Shown here piece by piece: positions 39,752-53,417 of a stretch of DNA of 64,000 bases; within the stretch, counting starts at the first letter, position 1, and every line of letters starts with the position of its first letter. The stretch is taken from contig NC_080044.1 in assembly GCF_012489685.1 (NCBI RefSeq), positions 59,573,507 through 59,637,506 on the forward strand, written 5' to 3'. Below the pieces are notes generated by a model, which saw nothing but the letters and a program-made list of their open reading frames with translations, was not told where the DNA came from and searched no databases. The DNA is from Lotus japonicus (Eukaryota > Streptophyta > Magnoliopsida > Fabales > Fabaceae). Made by a program: the position numbers and the translations under genes.

Positions 39752-42700
39752 ATGGACGGCACCGACGACGATCCTTCCCTTTCCGATAGAGAAGCGGAGG
39801 AGGACGAGAACGAGAACGATGCCGCCGCTGAGGAGGATCTCCTGTCGCGGTTTTCGCTTCTTGATGCTCCTATACTCTTCTTTGTTTGTTTTCACAAGGC
39901 TTTGCGCTCTGAACTTCACCAGCTTCGTCGCTTGGCGGAAACGGCGTCGTTACAGGATTGCCGAGAAACAGTACTTAAGCTTCAGCGGAGATTCCAGTTT
40001 CTGAAACTAGCTCATAAGTATCATTGCGCTGCTGAAGATGAGGTTAGTTTCACTCTGTGTATCAATTTTGGTTAACAATCTAGAGCATGTTTTGGTGCTA
40101 ACTGCTATCTATCATAGAGCTAGTATGAATTTTTTTTCACAACATTGCAAATCACGCAGAAAAAGAGTGTAGTTAGTTATGATTTGTATGCCTTGTAAAT
40201 CACATGTTAGTTTTTGTGGAATTCGAACATCTAGGTTGCGCAATTTCAACATTTGATCACTAATTTTGCCGAGACGGTTGTGTTGACTAACAGTAGTTTG
40301 ATTTATAACATGATCATTGTTTGTATCTAAATCTGACTGGTTCTTATATGCTAAATGCTTAAAAGTTAAAACCCCTGATATTTAAAGTTTGACTTATTAT
40401 TTTTTTTTTCTTTTGTAATGAATTCTATGTTGCTTTTAGCTGCGGTTTAAGGTAGAATTGACCTACTTTTGCATGAGATGTTAGTGAATTTCTGCCTTAT
40501 GTTTGAGTTAATTCATACAAATATAAGCGGTCCTGGATTTTATTGGGGTTTTGTAATGTAGGCTTTAAGTATGACTGCACCTTATATAACCTTGATAAAT
40601 AAAGGAAGAAAAGAGAGAAGGATGATTTAATGGATGTGATATATGATTTGATGTAATAATAGAGAGATAAATGAGGTGTATGTACGGTTAGTGGTCTACA
40701 CTCTACATATCATAACTGTTTGCCAAAAAACACTAACAAGAGAACGAAAAGAACGGAAATAGAAATATCATTGATTCCTTGGAAGAGAAGTAAACTCTCC
40801 TCTTTCTCCCCCTCCTTGTCTTTCAAATATTGACTTCATGTCTACAAGTGCATGTGTGGAGCTGTGGTGCCTGAGTCTGTGACAAGGGGCGTGTATGTTT
40901 TGACAGTTATATTTTTACGGTTTGGACTTCAGATTCCGAATATCTTTGAATTTTTTTGGCAGGTTATCTTCTGCGCACTGGATATACATGTGAAAAATGT
41001 GGCATGTACATATTCCCTTGAACATAACAGCACCAATGACCTCTTTGATTCTATCATTCGCTTGTTGGATGAGCTGATGGGTCCAAATGAGAATATTTCT
41101 AAGCTGTTGCAAGAACTTGTCCACTGCATTGGCATCTTGCAAACCTCCATCTACCAGCATATGCTGAAAGAAGAAGAACAGGTGACTGTAAACTATCACT
41201 GATATTTAAAATTACTCTAGTTTCATTTTATGTTCTTTCCTTAATTCATTTTACAGACATAATGCAATGATTTGTTTATTTTATCTTCCTGACTTTTCTT
41301 TATTTGGTTTACCTCCCATTATTTAAACATGAACATTGTATAAGAATTTTATATCTTGTTTCAGATAATATATAGTTTATTCGATGGCTCCTTCTTTTCT
41401 TATGTATATCATGATGCTGAATGCAATTGTAATTAGAAGCTAGGTACTGGTTATCTAGTAAACAATGTGTCTGTCAAGCATTTTCTCTCGTTCTAGAAAA
41501 AAAATCCACTAATATTAGGATGTAAGAGAAGGGAAACATAGTTAAGGGCTTTCATAGTAGTTAGGGGTTGTTAAAGTAGTTGGTTGGTAGGAGGGGATTA
41601 TCTATATAAATAGAGAGAAAACAGATCAGAGGGGGATTATACGGTACAATTTGAGAGTTATAGGAGAGATCCTTTGTGAAGGGGAAAACCTTGGGGATTG
41701 CTATTCTCCAATTCTTGTTCAGATTTCAATAATACAATTCCAGTCTTTGACGTTGGTCTGGGAGGATTCTAGAGTGATGTAGTGTATTTTAATAGATGAT
41801 GAAATAATTAGTATTAGAAATTGCTTCTATCGTGTCTGCACACAATTTAAGTACAGAAGCTAATATTACAACATGTCCTAATATGTTGAGCTAGATTAAT
41901 ATGCTTAGGAATCTTGAGTCTTGACTATTATCTAACAAACTCTCTCAACTTGGAGTGTGCTCAGCTCCTCACAAATAAATATCCTAAAGATAAAAAAACC
42001 TAAAAATATAGAGTAAAAAATGCAAAGATGGGTTTGGGTCATGTACAATTCAGCCTAGGATTTAAAAGGGAGCAAGCCTCTCCACCCAGTGAACATGGAT
42101 CATAAAATACAAAAACCTCTTAACTTTGAGTGATTGAGTCATGCATGATTTACTACAACTTTAGTAAAGAAAAGATACTCATTCTTTTATATACTGAATG
42201 TGCTTGAAAAACTTATGTCCAACAGACATTAATCTACCAAAAAATGGTAATGTGGGTAATGGGTATAAATTATGACTTGCTATCTGGCTTGGTATAGCTT
42301 GCTTTTGATATGAAGGGTAAAATACAGTTTTCTGGAAATTGATTGCTTGGGCATCTATATAGTTAATGATAGTATCTGTTAAAGGGATCTGACCATGAAG
42401 TTGATTCCAGGACAAGGAAATGTGTGCCAGGGCCCAGGGTTCAAGCAAGTGAAATACAATACTTTGAAATTACATTTATTGACCTGCATCATTAAATTTG
42501 GTGCCTTGTTCTCTAATATGCATATCTCTGCATGAGCACATATTTGTACATTCTTGATTTCTGATCGTCACGCTCATTATTACATTTGTACACTGCTGCA
42601 GGTTTTTCCTCTGTTGATCCAGAAATTATCTACAGAAGTGCAGGCCTCACTTATATGGCAATTCATATGTAGTGTACCTATACTTTTGCTGGAGGAAGTT

Positions 42701-45700
42701 CTGCCATGGATGGTATCCTTCCTTCCTGCAGACAAACAAGCAGAAGTTACTCAGTGTATAAATGAAATTGCACCAATGGAAAAAGCACTACAGGAGGTTA
42801 GCCGCGGTTCAGTACTGAATCTATTTTTATAAACTCCCTGCATTTTACTAATTCAGGTATCTTTGTGAAGGTTTTGGTTTCTTGGCTTGGAAGCAATAAA
42901 CAAACTTTTAGTCAGACCAATTTTCAGAGTGAAGAATTTCAAAGTACTAATGGATTTCTACATATAGAAAGATCAGCTGGGATAAGTTTTTGCGATAGGA
43001 ACCCCAATGAAAATATAAGTCAGATGAAAGTGAAAGGACAAGAAATAGAAGATGGGCTTAACCAGGTTAATGTGCTTCATCTCTGGCATAATGCCATCAA
43101 GAAAGATTTGAAAGAAATTCGGGAAGAACTTAATCTACTAAGAAACTCCAGCTGTTTTCAGACTTTAGACTCAATACTTGTCCAACTAAAATTCTTTGCC
43201 GATGTCCTCGTTTTCTACTGGTAATGCTTCTGACACAGTATCTTTTTTGTGTGTGTGTAAAACCTGACTACTTTGTTTTGCATTTTCTATTTTGCTGAAG
43301 TTCCTGATAGCCAATCCTATTCTTCCACCTACAGTGCTTATTATTATTATTCTCAGTTGTCTAATATCTGAATGAAACTTTCTGTTGCAGCAATGCTCAG
43401 AAGAAATTCCTTCATCCTATACTGAATAAGCTTGCTTATGATCGGTTGTCCAAGTCCATGGACCAATTTTTCGGTGAAAGTCACATTGAATATATGCATC
43501 AGTTGCTATTTTATAATTCAGAAAGTGAGCCTTCAACCAAATTTGTTGAGAAGCTTTGCGGAAAACTTGAATCATTTGTATCAGGAGTCAACAGACAATT
43601 TGCTTTTCAAGAAATTGAGGTATGCTATTTAAATCACTATAAGTTTCTTTTACCAAGCAAGGCAGGGAATGAGAGAACAACATGTTAATAATATATGATG
43701 GTGGTCCTTAACCTTTCAGTTTATCTTCAAATAAAGCAGTTTAATGAAATGAAAAATATTTTGGTTTTCAATTATTCCTAACTTTTAAAAGTATTCTCAA
43801 GATAAAATGCAGCAAGTAGATGAACCTATTCACTTATGCGGACGGAATCATTTGTGAAGTTCTCCATAGAATGTATTAGAATTTGGGAGGCCTAAGTGCC
43901 TAACTCAACCCAAAAGCTAGCTCAAGAGTTGAGGGTTGCTCTACCCTTTATAAATGTGCTATCTGTGCCATATGTCTAACCAATGTGAGGCTTCTAACAC
44001 GCTCACGCCCAGGGCTGGACATCTGGAGCGCAGGACTGGACATCTGCGGGGTGGCCCAAATATGGCAGGTCTGCACCAACAAACGGATTTAGGATAGGCT
44101 ATGTTACCATATTAGAATTTGGGACTAACTCAATCTAAAAGCTAGCCATATCTCTAGCCAATGTGGGACTTCTGACAGAATGAAATGTTTCTTACTCTGA
44201 GTGAAGAGAAGAACAAAAAATGGGAGAAGGAATAAATGTCCAATTTTATGAGAAAGCTTCAATTTCTGCCTATATTTTAGTTGACTTACTTCCGTATTTG
44301 TCAACAAGCTGTACTTCCTCTGTAAAGGGATGCTAAATGATAACATTTTTAATGTTTTCCATTTTGACACCATTATTTTTTATCAGGTATTTCCTGTCAT
44401 TGGAGAGAAGGGCAGAAATGGAATGCAATCGAGGCTTCTAAGTTTGAGCCTGCATATGATGCCACTTGGGCTGCTAAAATGTGTCATAACTTGGTTTTCA
44501 GTTCACTTGTCTGAGAAAGAATCCAGGTCCATTCTCTATTGCATAAAGAAAGGAAATAATTCCGTCTGTAAAGCTTTTGCACCACTGTTACACGAGTGGT
44601 TCCACATTGGTTATTCAGGTAAAACCTCTATTGAAAAATTTCGACAAGACTTGCAGCAAATGTTCAAAAGTAGACACTCTTTTTTACCTGAGCAAATGAA
44701 TGAAGCTTGTGGGTTTTCTTTCTTAAATTCTGATAAGCAGCCTCATGATACCTCTGGCAAGAGTTGTTTACCCAACTCCTCATCTTCTGAATCCAACAAT
44801 GTGAGCAAGTATGAGACACCATACTCCACAGGAATTAATCTGCATATATTTTTCTCTGCCACTGCTGTGAAGTTATATCAGTATCCTAGATTCCATGCAG
44901 AAGATTGCTCTTCTACTTCCTTTCTTGATGATCCAAAACCAATTGACCTTATATTTTTATTTCACAAGGCTATGAAGAAAGATTTGGATTACCTAGTTCT
45001 TGGCTCTGCTCAGTTAGAAGACAATGATGAGTTGCTGATGGATTTCCACAAACGGTACCACCTCATATGTTTTCTTCATCAAATCCATAGTGATGCAGAG
45101 GATGAGATAGTTTTCCCAGCTTTGGAGGCAACGGGTAAACTCAAAAACATTAGCCATGCCTACACCTTTGATCACAAACACGAAGTTGAGCACTTCAATA
45201 AAATATCTCGCATCCTTGATGAGATGTCTGAATTACACCTTTCGGTTTCTACTATTGATTCAAAGATTAGACAGAAGAGAATGCTGAGGAATCATCATTT
45301 ATGCAGGAAGCTACAAGAAAGGTGCAAATCAATGCATAAGTTACTTTCTGATCATATAAACCGTGAGGAAATAGAAATTTGGTCTATAATCAGAAAATTC
45401 TTCTCAAATCAAGAGCAAGGGAAGATCATAGGATGCATGCTTGGAAGAATAAGTGCAGAAATATTAAAAGATATGATACCTTGGCTAATGGCATCTTTAA
45501 CACAGGAAGAACAACATGTTTTAATGTTCTTATGGACCATGGCTACTAAAAATACAATGTTTGATGAATGGTTAGGTGAATGGTGGCATGGGTACAGTAT
45601 AGCTAAGGTAAAAGAGGGATCAAATGATGCCCCTCTACAGACTGTTGAGCCCCTGGAGATTATATCAAAATATTTATCTGAAGAGGTTCTAGATGAATTA

Positions 45701-48700
45701 AAGGAGGGATCCTCTGCCAGCAGAAGCATAAATTTTTTGCAGATGGATCATGTTGGTGATAATGTTGAGCTGTCCAACCACAATTTTGATGATGACAATA
45801 AGGTTCATTGTGCAGAACATAATAATGATCAATGTTCAAAATGCACAAATCAATTTCATGATAATGACAAACATGCCCGCAACGAAGTGACAGGTATCAC
45901 AAATCCAATATGCAAAGAAGTTGAGTCTTTTCAATTAGGTGACAAGTCTGGGCATTATGACCGACTTCTGAAATTGAGTCAACATGAGCTGGAAGTGGTG
46001 ATAAGAAGGGTATCTAGTGACTCTTGCCTAGATCCTCAGAAAAAGCCATACATAATACAGACATTACAAATGAGGTTTGGTCTTACTTTTGAGTTTCTAA
46101 TGATTTTTTTGTCAAAAATGAGATATAAAGAACCATTCATTTGCCTTCACCTAAGAACTTAAGTTTTGGGGGAATTGATCTTGACAATTCCCCCCGCCCT
46201 CAAATTTTGGCTTTACAGTTTAAGAATATTGCATATTTGGTTTTACTACTCAGTTTTAGTGTCAATAAACAATACAATTGATATGACCCTCAGAATGTTT
46301 TAGTGGTGTTTATATTAGCATATTCCACCTTAAAAAAACTTAGAGTCAATTGGAGAGGGTTTTGGACCAAATGTTTTTTTCATGTAAAATAACTTGATTT
46401 GAACATGCATTAATGGCAAGGTTATGGAATCTTTTGCTTGATTTTCCGGAAGGAAGTAAGCTATACAGAACCTTTATAATCAAATGTATGCCTTGCATAG
46501 TTGCATATGAATGCTTGTGAATTTTAAGTGAGATATTTCGTGATGCATTAGAGAACACTGAGATTTATATGACAGAAGTTAGCATACAAAACTTTAATCA
46601 GATGGTGTTACTTGCTGACTAATATGCTTACAGAGCCAATTGAAATATAATGAGGGAACTTAATTGCAACATTTGACACTGAAATCAAGCCTAAGAGGGA
46701 AACTTATGGAGTTTAACATAACTTTCCTTATAATTTCAGCCGTTGGATTATTAGCCAACAGATCTCTTCTACAGAATTCTATATCAAAAGCGAGGGACAG
46801 GAATTTCCTGGGAAGCATCCATCTTACAGGGACCCTCTCAAACTAATCCATGGTTGCAAACACTACAAGAGAAACTGTAAGCTTTTAGCTCCCTGCTGCA
46901 ACCAACTTCATACTTGCATACATTGCCATAATGAGGTATCAGATCATTCAATCGACAGGTAAGAACAGTAAGTGTTCTGTTTATGTTTTAATTTTTTGAA
47001 TTGATATTTCTATTTTAGTTATTCATGTTTGACCAGTTGTCTAAATATTTATAGAAAATCTATTACAAAGATGATGTGTATGAAGTGCTTGATGATTCAA
47101 CCAATTAGTGCTACATGCTCAACAGTTTCTTGTGGTAATTTGTCCATGGCGAAATATTACTGCAGGATATGCAAATTGTTTGATGATGAAAGGTAATGCA
47201 GCTTAATTTGCCTCTTTCTATACTTTTGAGTTTTGACTAAAACATACATGCTTTATTTATGTTTAATCCAATGGTGGATGTGTAAAATAGACATCTCATA
47301 AAATGTTCAAAGTTCAAACTTCAAAGTTTTTGACAAAATTTGTCCAAGCCTGCATAATAATCTTGTATTTACGGGATAAATATCATAAATTAGCGAGATA
47401 ATTAGATTCAATCAAGGAGCTAATAACTAGCTAATTGACATCTATAACACAAATGCAGTTTATTAAATGCTAAGATTCTAATATTTTTATTCATTGGTAT
47501 AATTGTGAGAATGTTTCTGATTACCACCAGCTTCAACAACTCTCTTCCTACACACACATGCGTGAACTGTTAGATTGATAGATTATAGCACCTCTGACTC
47601 CACATGACTAATAATTAACTTATTGTCTAATTATATTCGGCATACAGTAACAGGATTTTTATAAACTACTGAAGCAGCGTCATTTTATATACTATCGGTC
47701 AGCATATGTGTGTGTCTGTAACAGAGAGAAGTTCACTAACTTTTCCTATACCCAATAATATTACTTAGTGTTGTTTAGGGTTTTAAATATGTTGGCGCTT
47801 CAATTAAAATAGGGTTGAGGAGCATTGAGATGACAGTATGACCGGAACATTCTTGAAGAATAACATTTGATGTAGTTGTGCAAGTGTGAGAATGTTTCGT
47901 GAGTGGAAACTGGCAAGTTTGCACTTCTATAAGTTATTGGTAGACTAATTATGGAAAGCCCTTGGGAAACCACTGTAGATAGTAGCTAGTCCCTAAGAGT
48001 GTGTTATATGGCAACTTAATGTTTCTCATACCTGTAGAAAGTGGGTTTTAGAAACTTCTGGTTGGGCGACCTTGTTACCTTGTGATCTAAATATTATTTC
48101 ATGAATATTATAATGATAGTAATAAAGGGGCCTTGTTTTACTATAGTCCAAGTTCCCTCTTAGTTATGGAAAATGATCAAGTACAATGAAGTCATGTTTA
48201 TCACCCTATCTAGCTATTTTGTTATATTTATGCTGAGCTTTCAAATTTTGTTTCTGTAGATCTTTTATCATTTAAAAAAAAAACTAATACTGCTAAACTG
48301 ATTACATTTCAAATGTCCAACAGGCAAATTTACCACTGTCCCTATTGCAACCTGTGCCGAGTTGGAAAGGGTTTGGGTGTAGAATACTTTCACTGTATGA
48401 ATTGCAATGCTTGCATGGGTCGTACTCTTATGATTCATACATGCAGGGAGAAATCTTTAGAGGATAACTGTCCAATTTGTCATGAATATATCTTCACATC
48501 CTGCTCTCCAGTAAAAGCCCTCCCATGTGGTCATGTGATGCACTCAACATGTTTTCAGGTACTTCCTAGTACTTTTTCCCACAAACATGCAGCAAATACA
48601 GAGACAACTTTATTAACATTTATAATGTTACTTCCAGGAATATACCTGCTTCAACTATACCTGCCCAATATGTAGCAAGTCACTTGGAAACATGCAGGTC

Positions 48701-51007
48701 AGTTATTTTTCATTCTTACAGATTCTGCATTATGATATATTGTTGATATTGCTGCAATGCTTACCATGGAATATCTCATCACTTACATAGTTACACGTGC
48801 TAGAGAATTACTAGACACTTTCTTGTCCCCAGATAATTCGATTTAAGAAAACATGGAGTGTCATTATAGAAATTGAAACCCAGTCATGGAAAGATTTACA
48901 TAACCTATGACTTCAGGTTGTCATTTGTAGTTCGAAATATTAAAATCTGTGAAGGACTTTGGAATTTCGAAGGGACAAGAAATCATCTGGGATGTAGAGT
49001 TAGATATACTTGGCAATTTTGTTCACCTTGCATATTTTTTATTTCAATTGTTTTATTATTTTCTTATCTCTTTATCATTTCACATGCTAGAAATACTCCT
49101 ATATATTCCTATGAGCATGGCAGCTGTTCACAATTCAGTTTGCCTGTATGAAATAGCTAACTTTTAAGTTGGATTTTTATTTTTGTTATCAGTACTTAAA
49201 ATAAACAAAGTAAACACAAGAAAGGGGTTGAATTATGTTTGTTGAATTATGTTTATGAAATTATTTTTCTAAAGCTAGTTGAATTATGATTTTCAAAAAC
49301 ACTCAGGATCTTCTAATCCAAAAATTGTGCAGTTAGCATGTTCTGATGAATGTAGCACGTTTTAACTAGACTAACACGTTCTGTGTAGTCTTAGAAAGTT
49401 CTATGCAAAATTAAAAGCTTTATAGAATGTTCTAATGATTTAAATTGGTAGAAAAAAAACTTTCAAACTTAATTCAAATCCCCTTAGGTTATATCAAATC
49501 CGAAATATACGAGAGATAAAGGGGAGAGAATATCACACAAGTATTTATCCTGGTTCACCCAACCATTAGCAATAGAGTATAGTATACAATACTCTATTAA
49601 TTAGGGCTCCCTCCAGTCTCCAAAAGTCCTTGGATTTTTCTCCACGAAGTTGCAAGTATTCTGCAATGGTCTCTTCAGGCTTTACAGATGTAGTGACACA
49701 ACCTCTTCAAGCTAAAACAGTAAAGGTTTTGGGAAGAAGAAACACCAAATCAAATTTACAAATTTTGGATTTCAAACTCAATAAATGAGAATGAAATTAA
49801 ATCTCAGCTAAGTGTTTTAACAAGTTCCCTAATTCAAATGATTGAAGAAATAAATGCAGGAACGATTGCAATAAACGAAAGAATTGAATGAGAGCTTTGA
49901 GTGCACGAAGTGTCTAGCCTGTCCATGATTCTTCATTCTCCTTTTATGGCCATGGAATGGGAGATCCGTTAGACTCACTCCCTCTCTTGAATTGGATGTT
50001 AGAGATAGCATTTAATGCATGTTTTGTATCATTTAATGCATGGCTGGGTTGGTACACAATCAGGCACCTTTAGCAATGCAACTCTGGAAAGTTTTGACCA
50101 TAGTACAGAAGCAATTCTTTATTCCTTAAAATAAGCTTTCTTGTTTAGGACAATATACCTTGGAGGTTGGACAATAGAAACTTTTGTCTTCTAAATCTGA
50201 TTCATATTCTAATTAGTGTGTTTCAGAACATCTTCTAATCAGAATGCCATTTAATAGGCATCAGAACTTCCTCTCGTAGCATAAGTGACCCTAGCACATT
50301 CTATAAATAAGATAATTATTTCATCCTAGAACGTCTTCGCTTGGCTTTGATAGCTTTCACCACGTAGACACGTTCTAATAAGTGATCATTTGAAGTTGAT
50401 AACGTCATCATCTAATGAGCCTTAGAACGTCTTCAATATAAAGTATTGTTGTTTGTTTCTTCGTATCTTCTAATAAGTAAGTGTTGGAACGTCCTCTCAC
50501 TTTGTCTTGACTTTGGCTTAGAATGTTGACTTCTTCATTAGCATGTTGACCAACCAGTAGAAAGTGAATCCTTTGAGAGTTTGAGTAGAACTTGTTCCGG
50601 TATTTAAAACTTTCAAGCATAGAATATACTACAAAAACATCATTCATTGTCTCATCTAAACTTGGAGATTTTCCAGATTTAACACTACTCCAATAATGTT
50701 TGAAATAATAATCTGAGAAACCATCATCTGGCAGGTATATTTTGAGATGTTAGATGCATTAGTGGCTGAAGAGAAAATTTCTGATGAGCTTTCTGGTCAA
50801 ACTCAGGTCTGTCAGCAATATTTCTCATTTTCAGCCTGATTAAAATTTATAATTTTGTTTGGTTTTCCAAAATATATACCCTGATTGATCTTGTAAGAGC
50901 TGCAGGTTATATTATGTAATGACTGTGAAAAGAAAGGAGCAGCCGTCTTTCACTGGCTTTACCACAAATGCCCTTCTTGTGGTTCGTATAACACCAGAGT
51001 TCTTTGA
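39752..51007 (+). CDS. BTSL: BRUTUS-like hemerythrin/RING E3 ubiquitin ligase
   Basis: Twelve GT-AG exons give 1265 codons plus stop: 39752-40042, 40963-41181, 42602-42796, 42871-43220, 43391-43619, 44387-46074, 46740-46958, 47055-47192, 48324-48558, 48638-48697, 50735-50806, 50906-51007. Three hemerythrin-like domains come first: residues about 40-180 ([38 protein letters not shown]), 300-430 (degenerate) and 610-770 ([36 protein letters not shown]). Then a CHY zinc finger from about 1028 ([17 protein letters not shown]), a CTCHY finger, a RING-H2 at 1159-1200 (CPICHEYIF to CPIC) and a terminal zinc ribbon ([14 protein letters not shown]). In Arabidopsis, BTS and BTSL1/2 bind iron through hemerythrin domains and ubiquitinate iron-response bHLH factors such as FIT. 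The size is near BTSL1 (about 1259). The ATG used opens the acidic leader MDGTDDD; the upstream in-frame codons lack ATG. Confidence 0.95.
41521..41790 (+). mobile_element. Possible solo LTR in BTSL intron 2
   Basis: The segment begins TGTAAGAGAAGGGAAAC, carries a TATA-like ATCTATATAAATAGAG at about 41600 and a polyadenylation-like AATAATACAATTCC at about 41730. This is LTR-like organisation without coding DNA. The end and target duplication were not found. Confidence 0.35.
43874..44177 (+). mobile_element. TRIM-type element in BTSL intron 5, GAATG duplication
   Basis: Left LTR 43874-43999 (TATTAGAATTTGGGA to CTTCTAACA) and a shortened right LTR 44110-44177 (TATTAGAATTTGGGA to CTTCTGACA) flank about 110 bp. 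The 5-bp sequence GAATG stands directly on both sides (43869-43873 and 44178-44182). The right LTR lacks an internal block of nearly 60 bp that includes the TTTATAAATG region. No coding DNA. The primer site is not a clear methionine-tRNA match. Confidence 0.75.
49195..50720. mobile_element. Transposon-derived DNA in BTSL intron 10
   Basis: Intron 10 (48698-50734) is by far the longest of its neighbours. From about 49195 it holds repeat-like sequence (AAGAAAGGGGTTGAATTATG, TATCCTGGTTCACCCAACC, many ACGTTCT and GAACGTC words), as in LTR or LINE debris of legumes. I could not define ends or coding parts. Confidence 0.4.
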
Positions 51008-52331
51008 TTCTTCCATTGAGCGGAGATATTTGCTTCTCCCTAGCTTCTTTGTATTTTGACATTAGATTGTATCCTATTATTTAATGTTTAATGTTTAATG
51101 TTTATCTCGGTGGCTTATGCCAAAATAATCATTTTAATGTAAAATGATTACATTGATGCCTATGGCATTTAATTGATTTTAATTCTTCTCTTGTTGTGAG
51201 AGTTACCATAGCTGAAAACCAAGCAATATTATTCAGGACAACTTCCTATTTGTACATATGTGCTATCTTTTTTTAGTTCTCAGCTGACTGATTAAAACCA
51301 TATTTTTGTGTTACTTAAGCATCTTGGTATTGTTCTAACTTTTATTGCTAACAATATGGATAAGAAGTTATCAGATACACTGGAAAACTAGAGGCAAATG
51401 GATGAGCTTAGAGCTTATAAATAGATTATAAATTGACATATTTGATTGAGCAGTAGTGTTTGATCACAACTACAGTGAAGACAAGTATATCATCTTGTGT
51501 GGTCTTAACTGTAGAGATTAATAGAAAACAATTTGTCTCCAATACAAAGTGACACTATAGACTAGAGAGTAGAGACAGGTAGAAAGAAAGTAATGCATTT
51601 TCAATATGATCTAAGAGACCTTTCTGTAACCATGGTTTTTTATGGAAAGTGTAGCCAACCCAACTAAGTGGGAAAAGGTGTCTATGTATGTGATTATCCC
51701 TCTTCCTTTAATTTACACAACAAATTAGATTAAGATTGAGGTTGCATTAATGAAACAAACACTTCAAAAAGGAATGTCAACTTGGTAGCCTTTTTTCCTT
51801 TTCTGTTCTGTTATAGACATGAAGCATGGAACCTTAAAGGAGGGGGTGAGTGTTGGACATGAAAGTGACTGTAAGACATTTGAATACAAATTTTGTTATG
51901 ATGGTTTGGTTCTGTGAGAACATAGTTTGCTTTTTCTTATTTGATAGCCTTGACAGAATATTCTGTTACTGTCATTATTCTTTACAAGAGTGGCTGTTTA
52001 CTTCACAAGGAAAGATTTAAAGTTGCACCCAAATTTGCATGCAGTTATATGTGCTTCTGTTGAGGAATATGAGCTAGCAGCTAAAAACTGACAAATAATC
52101 GGTATTGTTTGATGAAAATATCCAGTCTAGATATTATTCTTCGCCTTCACATGACCAACAATTTGATAGACCATGGAAAGAGTATGTTTCTATTTAAAAT
52201 GTCGACGAGAAAGATTGGAAACTCAATAATAAAAAACTTACAAAAAAAATAGAAGATTCCAAAAAGGAAAGGGAAAATGAAACCTAGTACATCATCTTTT
52301 TTTGCCGAGGGGAGGGGGTTGCTCACTAATA
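51008..52331. other. Convergent spacer between BTSL and LBD genes
   Basis: Holds the 3' UTRs of both genes. A short tandem ATGTTTA repeat (TTTAATGTTTAATGTTTAATG) lies near 51080. No other gene or repeat could be supported. Confidence 0.45.
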
Positions 52332-53417
52332 TCAGTTAACACTGGTAAGGCTGAAGCATGCAGCAGCACTCTTCAGTTCATTCTCAGAAACATGCTCACT
52401 GCCCTTTCTCGTGTCTTTCAGTGATTCTTCTGAGCTGCAGGCATAGAAATGCAATACAATATCAAATATGTGCATTTTCATTATACTGGAAATTGATCAT
52501 AACTTGTAATTGATTCAGTCAAACACTATACATTCATTTTCTGCATTAAACTCTCAACCTCATTTAATGAGAATTAAGCCTAGTTGTTTTAGTGTCTGAT
52601 TAATACTTATGCTAGAAATGATCAATCTATACCTTGATTCATAAGCCTCCTTGGAATAAACGTATGATTGTCTATCATCAACTGTGTCAAAAAATGGATG
52701 CATCTCATCATAATCTTCAACAACTTCTTGTTGGATGGCTAATGGCTGTTGCGAAGCAACCAACTGAGTTTGCATAGCTACTGAATCATTGCTGTTGTTG
52801 TTTTGGTACTGATACTGAACCCATAAAGGATTTGTGACATTATCCTTAGAATCCATGTACAGCGAGTTATTGTTATAATCCACGCTGTTGCTGTTGGAGT
52901 AAGAATGTTGCTGCGATATCGCAGCAACCGTGTTGTAACTCTGCTGTTGCGGTGGAGGATGGTTAAAGAGTTGCAGCGCATTATTAGAACGTGGTGCCAT
53001 TCCCAATTCTAATTGCGAAGTAACATCATCAGGTAATGCCATGCCGTCATTATGCTGCTGGTGTTGCTGCTGCTGCCTGCACATTTCAAGCTGTTGGTAA
53101 ACTGCATGAAGCTCTTCTTCCACAAGCCAAATTTGGTACTGAAGCCTGCCAATTTCCTCGCAGCAACCGTGCACAGGGTACTTATCCCTGTAATTAGCTT
53201 GAATGATGATGGAGTCCATGGCGATTTTCTTCTGACTAGGCTCCAGGATTTTTAAAATCTTTACAATGTTGCTGACTCCGAACAGCTTGTGGACATTGAG
53301 GAAGATCTTGGGCTGGTCTGCGGGGAAGTAAGGCGCGAGAAGGCACTCGGGAGTGCACTTTCTGCGCTGGTACTTGCACGCGGCGCAGGCCTGTGTTGTG
53401 CCGCCCTTGAGGGTCAT
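52332..53417 (-). CDS. LOB-domain transcription factor, LBD27/LBD22 type
   Basis: Two exons, 53417-52633 and 52434-52332, give 295 codons plus stop. The LOB domain begins almost at once: zinc-binding CX2CX6CX3C as CAACKYQRRKCTPEC (residues 11-25), the GAS block (FLNVHKLFGVSNIVKILK) and a coiled region with IGRLQYQIWLVEEELHAVYQQL, the class I leucine-zipper-like part. The rest is rich in Q, N and S, as in activation regions. The start MTLKGGTTQACAACKYQRRK closely follows that of Arabidopsis LBD27 (SIDECAR POLLEN), which controls microspore division; LBD22 is the nearest alternative. The usual single LOB intron lies inside the domain, whereas here the intron is near the 3' end. It adds a 34-residue tail (SEESLKDTRKGSEHV) rather than the read-through end that the unspliced frame would give. 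Confidence 0.88.
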
